DNA of 64,000 bases from an uncultured Pelagibacteraceae bacterium (GTDB lineage: Bacteria > Pseudomonadota > Alphaproteobacteria > Pelagibacterales > Pelagibacteraceae). Where the stretch lies: the NCBI GenBank assembly GCA_902583635.1, contig CACHWJ010000004.1, forward strand, positions 21,643 through 85,642, given 5' to 3'. Positions 26,610-34,339 of this stretch are shown here, in pieces. Position numbers and translations under genes: made by a program. The notes beneath the pieces were generated by a model that saw nothing but the letters and a program-made list of their open reading frames with translations, searched no databases and was not told where the DNA came from. Numbering within the stretch: position 1 is the stretch's first letter; every line of letters starts with the position of its first letter.

Positions 26610-27935
26610 ATGGCTAAAAACTTATTCAAAATAGCAAAGCAAAAAAAAATAAAATATTTCTTAATAAGCTTTGTTGATCTTTTTGGCGTACTCAGATCAA
26701 AACTAGTTCCAGCGCATGCTATTAAAGAAATGCAGACTGCAGGAGCAGGATTTGCTGGTTTTGCAGCTTGGCTAGATATGTCTCCCGCAGATAGCGATAT
26801 GTTTGGTATTCCAGATCCAGACAGTCTTATTCAATTACCTTGGAATAAAGAGGTGGGATGGCTTGCATCAGACTTATGGATGAATGGTAAACCTGTAGAA
26901 GCCTCTCCAAGAGTAATGTTAAAGAATCAAATTATGAAATTAAAAAATCAAAATTTAAAAATGAAATCAGGTGTAGAGTGTGAATACTTTTTAATTTCAC
27001 CTGATGGAAATTCTATTGCTGATATAAGAGATACTCAATCTAAACCTTGTTATGACCAATCAGCGTTAATGAGGAGATATGATTTAATTAAAGAAATTTG
27101 TGATTGCATGATTGAGATGGGATGGGGTCCTTATCAAAATGATCATGAAGACGCCAATGGACAATTTGAAATGAATTGGGACTATGATGATTGTCTAAAA
27201 ACAGCTGATAGACACACATTTTTCAAATATATGGTAAAAACCATAGCTGAAAAACATGGTTTGAGAGCAACCTTTATGCCTAAACCATTTGAAAACCTCA
27301 CAGGTAATGGCTGTCATGCTCACGTATCAGTTTGGGACGGAAAGAAAAATAAATTTTTAGATAAATCTGACAAGTTTGGACTAAGTAAAATGGCTTATAA
27401 TTTTTTAGGTGGAGTAATTAAAAACGCCTCTTCCCTATCTGCTTTCTTTAATCCAACAATAAATAGCTATAGAAGAATTAATGCACCTCCAACAAAATCT
27501 GGGGCATCATGGTCACCAAGCAGCATATCTTATACAGGCAATAACAGAACACATATGATAAGAATTCCAGATCCTGGTAGATTTGAATTAAGATTGATGG
27601 ATGGATCTGCAAATCCATATTTATTACAAGCAAGTGTATTAGCTGCTGGGCTATATGGATTAAAAAATAAAATTGATCCAGGAGAGCCTCTTACTTGTAA
27701 TATGTACACAGATTACAAAAAATATCCTAATTTACCTAAATTACCAAATGAACTTCAAGACTCGCTTGAACTTTTAAAAAATAACAAGGAAATGAATGAA
27801 GCTTTTGGAAAAGAAACAATTAATAGTTATATAAAACTTAGAAAATCTGAAATTAATGAATTTGATAATAAAGAAAACTTCGACAAGTCCAAACCTGTGA
27901 CGCAATGGGAAAGACAAAATACTTTAGACTGTTAA
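26610..27935 (+). CDS. Type III glutamine synthetase (GlnT) / gamma-glutamylmethylamide synthetase-like
   Basis: The 441-residue GS-family enzyme starts with KIKYFLISFVDLFG and has the blocks GVECEYFLI, NDHEDANGQFEMNW, GNGCHAHVSVWD, NSYRRINAP and GRFELRLMDGSANPY. This pattern is close to the GlnT/GmaS group that joins ammonia or methylamine to glutamate using ATP. With glxBCD/mgsABC and amt nearby, a GmaS role is plausible, perhaps more so than for the GS-like gene at 19492. Sequence alone does not decide between the two. Its stop is one base before the GTG of the next gene. Confidence 0.85.
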   Translation: MAKNLFKIAKQKKIKYFLISFVDLFGVLRSKLVPAHAIKEMQTAGAGFAGFAAWLDMSPADSDMFGIPDPDSLIQLPWNKEVGWLASDLWMNGKPVEASPRVMLKNQIMKLKNQNLKMKSGVECEYFLISPDGNSIADIRDTQSKPCYDQSALMRRYDLIKEICDCMIEMGWGPYQNDHEDANGQFEMNWDYDDCLKTADRHTFFKYMVKTIAEKHGLRATFMPKPFENLTGNGCHAHVSVWDGKKNKFLDKSDKFGLSKMAYNFLGGVIKNASSLSAFFNPTINSYRRINAPPTKSGASWSPSSISYTGNNRTHMIRIPDPGRFELRLMDGSANPYLLQASVLAAGLYGLKNKIDPGEPLTCNMYTDYKKYPNLPKLPNELQDSLELLKNNKEMNEAFGKETINSYIKLRKSEINEFDNKENFDKSKPVTQWERQNTLDC

Positions 27936-27936
27936 A

Positions 27937-29070
27937 GTGAAAAGTTTAAAAAGTATTAAAAGATGGACGCTAACAAAATCTTTAAAAAATAATAATTTCA
28001 GTTTTAAAAGAAATTATGTTTTAAAATTTGTCCCTTCTTTGCTGTTAACAAATGCTTTTAAATCAATTTCTAGATGGAAAAATTATAAGGCTACACCTTT
28101 AATTAAACTTGATAAATTACAAAAAAATTTAAATGTTAATAATGTTTTTTATAAAGATGAGTCCAAAAGATTTCATTTAAAATCTTTTAAAGCATTAGGA
28201 GGAGCGTATGCTGTTGAAAGAATATCTAAAGGAAAAAAAAATATAATTATTTCCTCAGCGACTGCTGGAAACCATGGAAGATCTGTTGCGTGGGGCGCAG
28301 AAAGATTAGGTTTAAAATGTAAAATCTTTGTTAGTCAATACGTAAGTGATTCGAGAGTTAAAGAAATTAAAAAATTTGGAGCTGAAGTTATAAGAGTTAA
28401 AGGTGATTACGAAAATTCACTTAATGAATGTAAAAAGTTATCGAAAAAAAATAATTGGAAAATTGTGCAAGATGTTGCTACAAGAGATTACAAATTAGTC
28501 CCTCAACTTACAATGGCAGGGTATTCTATAATGATAAGAGAAATATCTAAACAAACTAATCAATATATAACCCATATTTTTTTACAAGCCGGTGTCGGGG
28601 GCATGGCTGCTGGTGTTGTAGCTGGTGTTGCAAAATATTTTAAAAAAATTCCAAAAATTATAATTGTTGAGCCTGATAGAGCTGATTGTGTACTTCAGAG
28701 CGTTAAAATTAATAGACTTAAAAAAATTAAGATTAAAAAAGAAAGTATCATGGGCGGTATGTCATGTAATGAAATGTCATATATTCCTTGGCAAATATTA
28801 AAAAAAGCAAGTAATTGTTGTGTATCTGTAGGTGATCGGAATGTTGCCAAAACTGTAGCTATGCTTAAAGACAAAAAGTTCAGCAAAAATTCAATAATTG
28901 GTGGGGAATGCTCAACACCTGGAATTATAAGCCTAATTGGTGTTTGTAATAATTATAAGACTAAAAAACTCATTGAACTAAACGCAAAATCTAACGTTTT
29001 AGTAATAGGATGCGAAGGTAATGCAGATGTTAAACTTTACAAGCAACTGCTATCTAAAGGAAGAAAATAA
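27937..29070 (+). CDS. PLP-dependent diaminopropionate ammonia-lyase-like enzyme
   Basis: The 377-residue fold-type II PLP enzyme has the likely Schiff-base lysine at residue 85 (SFKALGG), the phosphate loop TAGNHG and the glycine-rich AGVGGMAAGVVAG block. This matches the diaminopropionate ammonia-lyase (DpaL/YgeX) group more than threonine dehydratase. The reaction would release pyruvate and two ammonia. The start is GTG at 27937, one base after the GS stop, as no ATG exists nearby in frame. Its position behind a GS-like enzyme suggests that ammonia released here is recaptured. The true substrate may be another 2-amino acid. Confidence 0.75.
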   Translation: MKSLKSIKRWTLTKSLKNNNFSFKRNYVLKFVPSLLLTNAFKSISRWKNYKATPLIKLDKLQKNLNVNNVFYKDESKRFHLKSFKALGGAYAVERISKGKKNIIISSATAGNHGRSVAWGAERLGLKCKIFVSQYVSDSRVKEIKKFGAEVIRVKGDYENSLNECKKLSKKNNWKIVQDVATRDYKLVPQLTMAGYSIMIREISKQTNQYITHIFLQAGVGGMAAGVVAGVAKYFKKIPKIIIVEPDRADCVLQSVKINRLKKIKIKKESIMGGMSCNEMSYIPWQILKKASNCCVSVGDRNVAKTVAMLKDKKFSKNSIIGGECSTPGIISLIGVCNNYKTKKLIELNAKSNVLVIGCEGNADVKLYKQLLSKGRK

Positions 29071-29077
29071 AATTCAC

Positions 29078-30496
29078 ATGACAAAAAATGCAATATTTTG
29101 GATCAGGGAAGATTTTAGAATTGATTATAATCCCGCTCTTTCTTTTGCTAGTCAAAATCATGATAATGTTATTGGATTATTTATTTATAACAAAGCTGAT
29201 TATGATAAAAAACGAGAAGCACAAAAATGGTGGCTTTATAAATCTTTAGAAGAATTTAAATCAGAATTATCTAAATATAAAATAAATCTTCAAATATTAG
29301 AGGGAGATGAGCTACATGTGTTGTCAAAGATAAAAAAAAAGGACGATATTTCAGTTTATTGGAATAAAATATACGAACCAGATGTAATTGCTAAAGATAA
29401 AAAAATTAGAGATGCTTATCAAAAAAATGAAGTTCAATTTAAATATTTTAAAGGAAATATTTTAAACGAATTTCAAGAAGTAACTAAAAACGACGGAACA
29501 CCCTTTAAAGTATTTAGTCCATTTTGGAGAAATGCTGAACAAAAATATTTAAGCTTACCTCCAAGTAAAAATTATATTGTAAAAAAAAAGACAAAGTCAA
29601 TCACAGTTTTTAAAAATTGTATTGAACCTAAAGATATTTTGCCTAAAAAGAATTGGTATAAAAAATTTGAAGAATATTGGAAAGTTTCAGAAAGTGACTC
29701 TAAAAAAGTTCTTAATACTTTAATTGAAAAAAAAATTAAAAATTACGGAACGGCTAGAGATTATCCATCAGTTGAAGGTACATCAAAATTGTCTCCTTAT
29801 ATTAAACATGGTCAAATTCATGTAAGCACTATTTGGCAAAAGTGTAATGAAATTAAATCTAAAGGAATTGGCTACAGAAAATATATAAATGAATTAGGTT
29901 GGCGTGAGTTTTCACATAGTTTAATTAATTATTTTCCAGAATTTTTAAAAGGTAATTATAGAAAAGAATTTGATCGATTTCCTTGGGTAAAAAACGAAAA
30001 GTTTTTAAAAGCATGGAAATCAGGAATGACAGGCTATCCTATTGTAGATGCTGGAATGAGAGAGTTATACGAAACTGGATGGATGCATAACAGAATTAGA
30101 ATGGTAGTTGGTTCTTTTTTGGTTAAGCATTTGAGAATTAATTGGACTGAGGGTGAAAAACATTTCAGAAATTGTTTATTAGATTTTAATAAAGCAAATA
30201 ACGTAGCTCAATGGCAATGGGTTGCTGGTTGTGGAGCTGATGCTGCACCTTACTTTAGAATATTTAATCCGATTTTGCAGGGTGAAAAATTTGATAAAGA
30301 AGGTTTTTATGTGAAGAAATGGGTTCCAGAATTAAATAAAGTGCCTAATAAATTCATCCATAAACCTTGGGAAATGGAACACAAATATCAAGAAGCAATA
30401 AAGACTATAATAGGTAAAGATTATCCTAAACCTATTGTAATCCACGAAAAAGCAAGAGCTGCTGCTCTAGAGGCTTTTCAATCACTTAAGAAATAA
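29078..30496 (+). CDS. phrB: Deoxyribodipyrimidine photolyase
   Basis: The 472-residue form starts at MTKNAIFWIREDFR, the typical photolyase N-terminus; an ATG 57 bases upstream inside the previous gene was not used. The C-terminal FAD domain has ARDYPSVEGTS, NELGWREFSH, DAGMRELYETGWMHNRIRM and NVAQWQWVAG blocks, including the conserved tryptophans for electron transfer. It repairs UV pyrimidine dimers using blue light, as expected in surface water. Class I CPD photolyase is the best reading; a cryptochrome role is less likely. Confidence 0.93.
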   Translation: MTKNAIFWIREDFRIDYNPALSFASQNHDNVIGLFIYNKADYDKKREAQKWWLYKSLEEFKSELSKYKINLQILEGDELHVLSKIKKKDDISVYWNKIYEPDVIAKDKKIRDAYQKNEVQFKYFKGNILNEFQEVTKNDGTPFKVFSPFWRNAEQKYLSLPPSKNYIVKKKTKSITVFKNCIEPKDILPKKNWYKKFEEYWKVSESDSKKVLNTLIEKKIKNYGTARDYPSVEGTSKLSPYIKHGQIHVSTIWQKCNEIKSKGIGYRKYINELGWREFSHSLINYFPEFLKGNYRKEFDRFPWVKNEKFLKAWKSGMTGYPIVDAGMRELYETGWMHNRIRMVVGSFLVKHLRINWTEGEKHFRNCLLDFNKANNVAQWQWVAGCGADAAPYFRIFNPILQGEKFDKEGFYVKKWVPELNKVPNKFIHKPWEMEHKYQEAIKTIIGKDYPKPIVIHEKARAAALEAFQSLKK

Positions 30497-30501
30497 ATGT
30501 T

Positions 30502-30527
30502 TTATTCACCAATAAAATGGTGAATAA
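30502..30527. terminator. Hairpin at the convergent photolyase/yjbQ junction
   Basis: A perfect ten-pair inverted repeat (30502-30511 and 30518-30527) with a six-base loop covers the last codons and stop of yjbQ and lies six bases after the photolyase stop. The following plus-strand T-tract is broken, so termination strength is uncertain. Confidence 0.4.
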
Positions 30528-30921
30528 TTGTTCTATTTTGTGGCTCTAAACGATGTTCAAATAAATATAACCCCTGCCAAGTTCCAAGCAATAATTCAGT
30601 ATCTTGAATACTAAGAGAAATTTGATTGTTTGTTAATGCAGATTTTATATGTGCAGGCATATCATCTTTACCCTCAGTGGTGTGAATGTACAATTTATTG
30701 TTCATAGGTACTAGTTTGTCAAAATAATTTATTAAATCTGTTTGAACATCTGGATCAGCATTTTCTTGAACAATTAGGGATGCACTAGTATGTTGAATAC
30801 TTAAATTAAGCATCCCATCTTTAAACTTATTATTGTTAATCCACAGAATTGTCTGATTAGTGAATTCATACAACTTTTGACCAGAGGTACTTATTTTAAG
30901 ATTAAAGAACTCTTGCTTCAT
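30502..30921 (-). CDS. yjbQ: YjbQ / UPF0047 family protein
   Basis: The 139-residue protein has the UPF0047 blocks HTSASLIVQEN, DPDVQTDL and HTTEGKDDMPAHIKSAL, with the conserved histidines and the full family length. E. coli YjbQ has weak thiamine-phosphate-synthase activity; the physiological role is unclear. The start overlaps the ZapE stop by one base (TAATG), so the two are translated together. Confidence 0.9.
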   Translation of the reverse strand: MKQEFFNLKISTSGQKLYEFTNQTILWINNNKFKDGMLNLSIQHTSASLIVQENADPDVQTDLINYFDKLVPMNNKLYIHTTEGKDDMPAHIKSALTNNQISLSIQDTELLLGTWQGLYLFEHRLEPQNRTIIHHFIGE

Positions 30922-31973
30922 TAATTTTTTTCCACAGATGTTAATTCATATAATCGACTAATAGTTCGTTTAAATGATTTTTCTAATAATCTTGATGAAG
31001 TAAATTGATCTATATTTTGTTCAGCAGTAACAGCTAAAGGAATATTTTTGTCATATATGACATCTATTAAAGTTATAAATCGTTGTTGTTGATTAGAATT
31101 AATATCATTAAATTGTGGAATATTATCAAGAGTAACAAATTTGCAATTTTTAATTATCTCCAAATAATCTTCAGCACCAAGGTTTCGATTACATAGATCA
31201 TCAAAATTAAATCTAGCTACTCCTTCATAAAAATGTTCTATTTTAAAATCTCTTCCCTTTACGCTAATTATTTTTGATAAATGATTTTTATCTTTTGTGA
31301 TAGTTCTAAAAAATTTATTTATTTTAAAATTAGTCTCTTGATTGAGAGGATAAAAATATCTTTGTTTTTGATTTTCATTTGATTTTCTATAATCGTCTTC
31401 TATTTTGAGCTCAATTTCAACAGAATGTTTCTCCATAATTTTTATAAAAGGTTTAAACTGATCTCTTTGAAGTCCATCTTTATAAAGTTCAGAAATTTTT
31501 GTATTAGACGTTAAAATAATTTTAATATTTTCTTTAAATATTTGCTCAAATAATTTTCCTAAAATCATTGCATCAACAATATTGGTAACTTGAAACTCAT
31601 CAAAATAAATTAATTTAGTTTTAAATTTTAAATCTTTTACAAATTGGTTGATTATATTTTCCTCATTATTTTCCTTTCTTTCATGTGCAAAATCATGAAA
31701 TCTTAGCATAAACTCATTGAAGTGCTGTCTTAATTTTTTTTCTTCTACTAAATCAAAAAAAAAATTTAAGATCATTGTTTTTCCAACACCAACACCTCCA
31801 TGTAAATAAAAAGCTAGTCTTGAATTATTTTTTGAAAAAAATTTATTTAAAATTGATTTATTAAAATTTAATTTATAATAACTTTTTAATTCGTCAATAA
31901 CAGTTAATTGATAAGAATTAATTTCTAAATTATTTTTTTCACAAAAATTTTGGAAAAGATTGTCTAAATTCAT
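30921..31973 (-). CDS. zapE: ZapE / AFG1-family ATPase
   Basis: The 350-residue AAA-type ATPase has Walker A GGVGVGKT near residue 59 and Walker B IYFDEFQ near residue 122, with a TSN sensor block. ZapE acts in late cell division and AFG1 relatives help membrane-protein quality control. The length is normal for the family. The start overlaps the preceding 142-residue gene by four bases (ATGA), and yjbQ follows in the same operon. Confidence 0.9.
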   Translation of the reverse strand: MNLDNLFQNFCEKNNLEINSYQLTVIDELKSYYKLNFNKSILNKFFSKNNSRLAFYLHGGVGVGKTMILNFFFDLVEEKKLRQHFNEFMLRFHDFAHERKENNEENIINQFVKDLKFKTKLIYFDEFQVTNIVDAMILGKLFEQIFKENIKIILTSNTKISELYKDGLQRDQFKPFIKIMEKHSVEIELKIEDDYRKSNENQKQRYFYPLNQETNFKINKFFRTITKDKNHLSKIISVKGRDFKIEHFYEGVARFNFDDLCNRNLGAEDYLEIIKNCKFVTLDNIPQFNDINSNQQQRFITLIDVIYDKNIPLAVTAEQNIDQFTSSRLLEKSFKRTISRLYELTSVEKN

Positions 31974-32398
31974 TTTTTAGTTTTAAAGTCAATACCATAT
32001 TCTGATCTTGGTCCTTTACGTAATCCAAATGGACCAGAAATAAATATAGTTAATGGTCTTGTTCCTGGCTTAAGATCTACTCTATGCAAATTATTTGCTG
32101 ATCTAAAGCCAATATAACCAGGTGGTCTCCAGAATTTTCCTGTACTCAACGTCTCCCAATAACCATCTCTTAAAACTATTGTTATATAAGGAAAAGTGTG
32201 ATTATGCACACCATCACCGTGATCATCTGCTAGCATTTCATGTATTAATATATTGAATGGAAACCACTTTGGTCGATGTCGCATTAAAACATAATACCGA
32301 TTCATCCAAGGCTTGGCTTCATCAAATTTAGGATGAGAAGGACCCCTGTCTAATACAACTTTTTTTCTACCGATCTTTTCTAAAAATTTTAAGATCAT
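31970..32398 (-). CDS. Cupin-like small protein, unknown
   Basis: The 142-residue protein has no signal peptide or membrane helix. A histidine cluster (HGDGVHNHTFPY, about residues 65-76), a later NLHRVDL and predicted beta-rich sequence suggest a cupin-type metal-binding barrel. GPFGLRKGPRSEYG lies near the C-terminus. I do not recognise a named family. It lies between bamB (two-base gap) and zapE (four-base overlap), so it belongs to that operon. Confidence 0.7.
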   Translation of the reverse strand: MILKFLEKIGRKKVVLDRGPSHPKFDEAKPWMNRYYVLMRHRPKWFPFNILIHEMLADDHGDGVHNHTFPYITIVLRDGYWETLSTGKFWRPPGYIGFRSANNLHRVDLKPGTRPLTIFISGPFGLRKGPRSEYGIDFKTKK

Positions 32399-32400
32399 AT

Positions 32401-33699
32401 TTAATTATAGCGGACAATAGATCCATTTCTTATTAAAAATAAATTATTATTATATATAAATGGCTTAGAAACAAGATTAGAAGAAACTTTTTCTGTTGTA
32501 ATAATACTACCATTTTGTAAATCAACTACAATCAATTTGCCATCAGAATTGGTTAGATATAAATTTTTATTACCTATCGCAAATCCTATTGGGTAAATAT
32601 TTTTTCTTTTTTTTTGTTTGTAAATTTTAAAAAGATCGGTCACTCTGATTATATTTCCTTTATTCTTTTCTATTGCATACAAATAGCCTTCACTAGAAAC
32701 TGTGAAAATCAAATTTCCAGTTATCACAGGTGTAATATTAGATTTAATATCATTTATCCAGTTTGTTGTACCTGTTTTTACATCAATTGAATAAAATTCA
32801 TTTTTGTTATTTGATATAAAAATAGAATTACCATCTGAAACTAATTTTGAAGTTTTAAAATTATAAGTTTCATTTATAATACTGCTACTTTGCGTCGGTA
32901 ATTGCCAAATAATCAGACCACTCTCAATATCAACAGCAGTTATATCGCCAATAGAATTACTAAATACCACCATATTACCAATTATAATTAATGAATATTT
33001 AGAATTTGATATTGTTAAAGAATCTTCAGTTTGTAAGTTCCAACATTCCGACCCATCCTCTATTTTATAACATCTGAGGGTATTTTTATAATCTATAACA
33101 AAAAATTTATTTTTATGTTTTTTAATTTCTGAATTAAAAGGATAGGTATTATTTTTAGACCAATTGAGTTCACCAGTATTACTGTTTATAGAATAGTATT
33201 TTGCTATGCTGTCACTAATCAAAATACTTTCTCCATGTGAAATGAAATTTAATTTTGGATATAATTTTTTTTCAGTTTTAGAATAATGATTTTTTTTCCA
33301 TATGATTTTTTGATTTTCATTATACTTTAAGATTGATCCTTGTTTATCAAAAAATACAATGGTATTTCCAAGAAATAGTGGTTTTAAATTAATTTGATTT
33401 AATTCCTCTAGCTTAGAAAATTTATAACTTCCAATTTTTTCAAGTTCTCCTTTGTAACTTTGTGAGCCAAAATTATTTTGAGAATCAACAAATTTATTAT
33501 TTGTTATAATATTTGAAAGATCTATTTTTAAAAGTTGATTAAATTCTTGAACTTCTATTGTTTTTTCTTCAAATACTTTTTTTAACTTTGGTTGAGTTGA
33601 TAACTCTTTATCTTTATCTTTCCATATTCGTGAATTTTCGTTTAATGAACAATTGTTTATGAAAATAAGCGCTATAAATAAGATAACTAATCTATTCAC
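32401..33699 (-). CDS. bamB: BamB-like outer-membrane assembly lipoprotein
   Basis: The 432-residue protein has a lipoprotein signal with lipobox INNC (Cys17). A PQQ-type beta-propeller follows, with repeated G.LIW / G.I..V blades (SGLIIWQLPT, TGTTNWIND, NGSIITTEK). BamB helps the BAM complex fold outer-membrane proteins from the periplasmic side. The start is GTG, and it overlaps the TPR gene by eight bases. In many proteobacteria bamB is paired with a YfgM-like TPR gene and followed by der; here der is absent from this place. Confidence 0.85.
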   Translation of the reverse strand: MNRLVILFIALIFINNCSLNENSRIWKDKDKELSTQPKLKKVFEEKTIEVQEFNQLLKIDLSNIITNNKFVDSQNNFGSQSYKGELEKIGSYKFSKLEELNQINLKPLFLGNTIVFFDKQGSILKYNENQKIIWKKNHYSKTEKKLYPKLNFISHGESILISDSIAKYYSINSNTGELNWSKNNTYPFNSEIKKHKNKFFVIDYKNTLRCYKIEDGSECWNLQTEDSLTISNSKYSLIIIGNMVVFSNSIGDITAVDIESGLIIWQLPTQSSSIINETYNFKTSKLVSDGNSIFISNNKNEFYSIDVKTGTTNWINDIKSNITPVITGNLIFTVSSEGYLYAIEKNKGNIIRVTDLFKIYKQKKRKNIYPIGFAIGNKNLYLTNSDGKLIVVDLQNGSIITTEKVSSNLVSKPFIYNNNLFLIRNGSIVRYN

Positions 33700-34297
33700 T
33701 CAAATCTCTATTCAATCTTTTGTCTGCTTGTAACCTTATATCTGGATTGGGGTTTTCTAAACCGATTATTTGATCGAAAAACTCTTTTGCCTTCTGATTT
33801 TGATCCTTAGCATAAAAATACTCAGCCATTAGGTATAAGGCATGTGATTTCCAAACACTTTTTGAATTAATTAATGGACTTAGTAAATTTAACAAATCGC
33901 CCTCTGACGATTGATCGGCATTAAAAAGAGCTTTTTTGTAAATCACTAAGTTTTTGATTTCATCATCTAAAGATGTTTGGTCAATCAAAATATCAAATAA
34001 CTCATTTATCTGCTTTTGATCTGTAATAAGTACATTATCAATTATAAAATAAAGTGACAAAGGAGAATAAGTTGGATCCTTTTCATTTATTATTTCAATT
34101 AGCTTAGTGGTAGTTTTTTCTTTATTATTTTCTGAATATTCAATTGTTACTAAATTAAAAGTATCTGAAACTCCTTGCTTTTTATTTATTTGATATTTAT
34201 CAAAACTATAAACACCAACAATTCCTACCAACAAAATTATAATTCCAAAAATTAATTTATTTTTATTACTTATAAAAAAAATTTTTAATTTTTTCAT
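33692..34297 (-). CDS. YfgM-like membrane-anchored TPR protein
   Basis: The 201-residue protein has one N-terminal membrane helix (about residues 14-31, LIFGIIILLVGIVGVYSF) and a soluble helical region with TPR-like repeats (ALYLMAEYFYAKDQNQKA near residue 155). The topology and neighbour (bamB) match the YfgM / TPR_21 group, which works with the Sec translocon and periplasmic chaperones. Repeat sequence is weakly conserved, so the name rests partly on context. Confidence 0.75.
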   Translation of the reverse strand: MKKLKIFFISNKNKLIFGIIILLVGIVGVYSFDKYQINKKQGVSDTFNLVTIEYSENNKEKTTTKLIEIINEKDPTYSPLSLYFIIDNVLITDQKQINELFDILIDQTSLDDEIKNLVIYKKALFNADQSSEGDLLNLLSPLINSKSVWKSHALYLMAEYFYAKDQNQKAKEFFDQIIGLENPNPDIRLQADKRLNRDLSE

Positions 34298-34339
34298 TTC
34301 TAGTTTTCGTATTTATAATTGATACGTCTTCATCCATAA

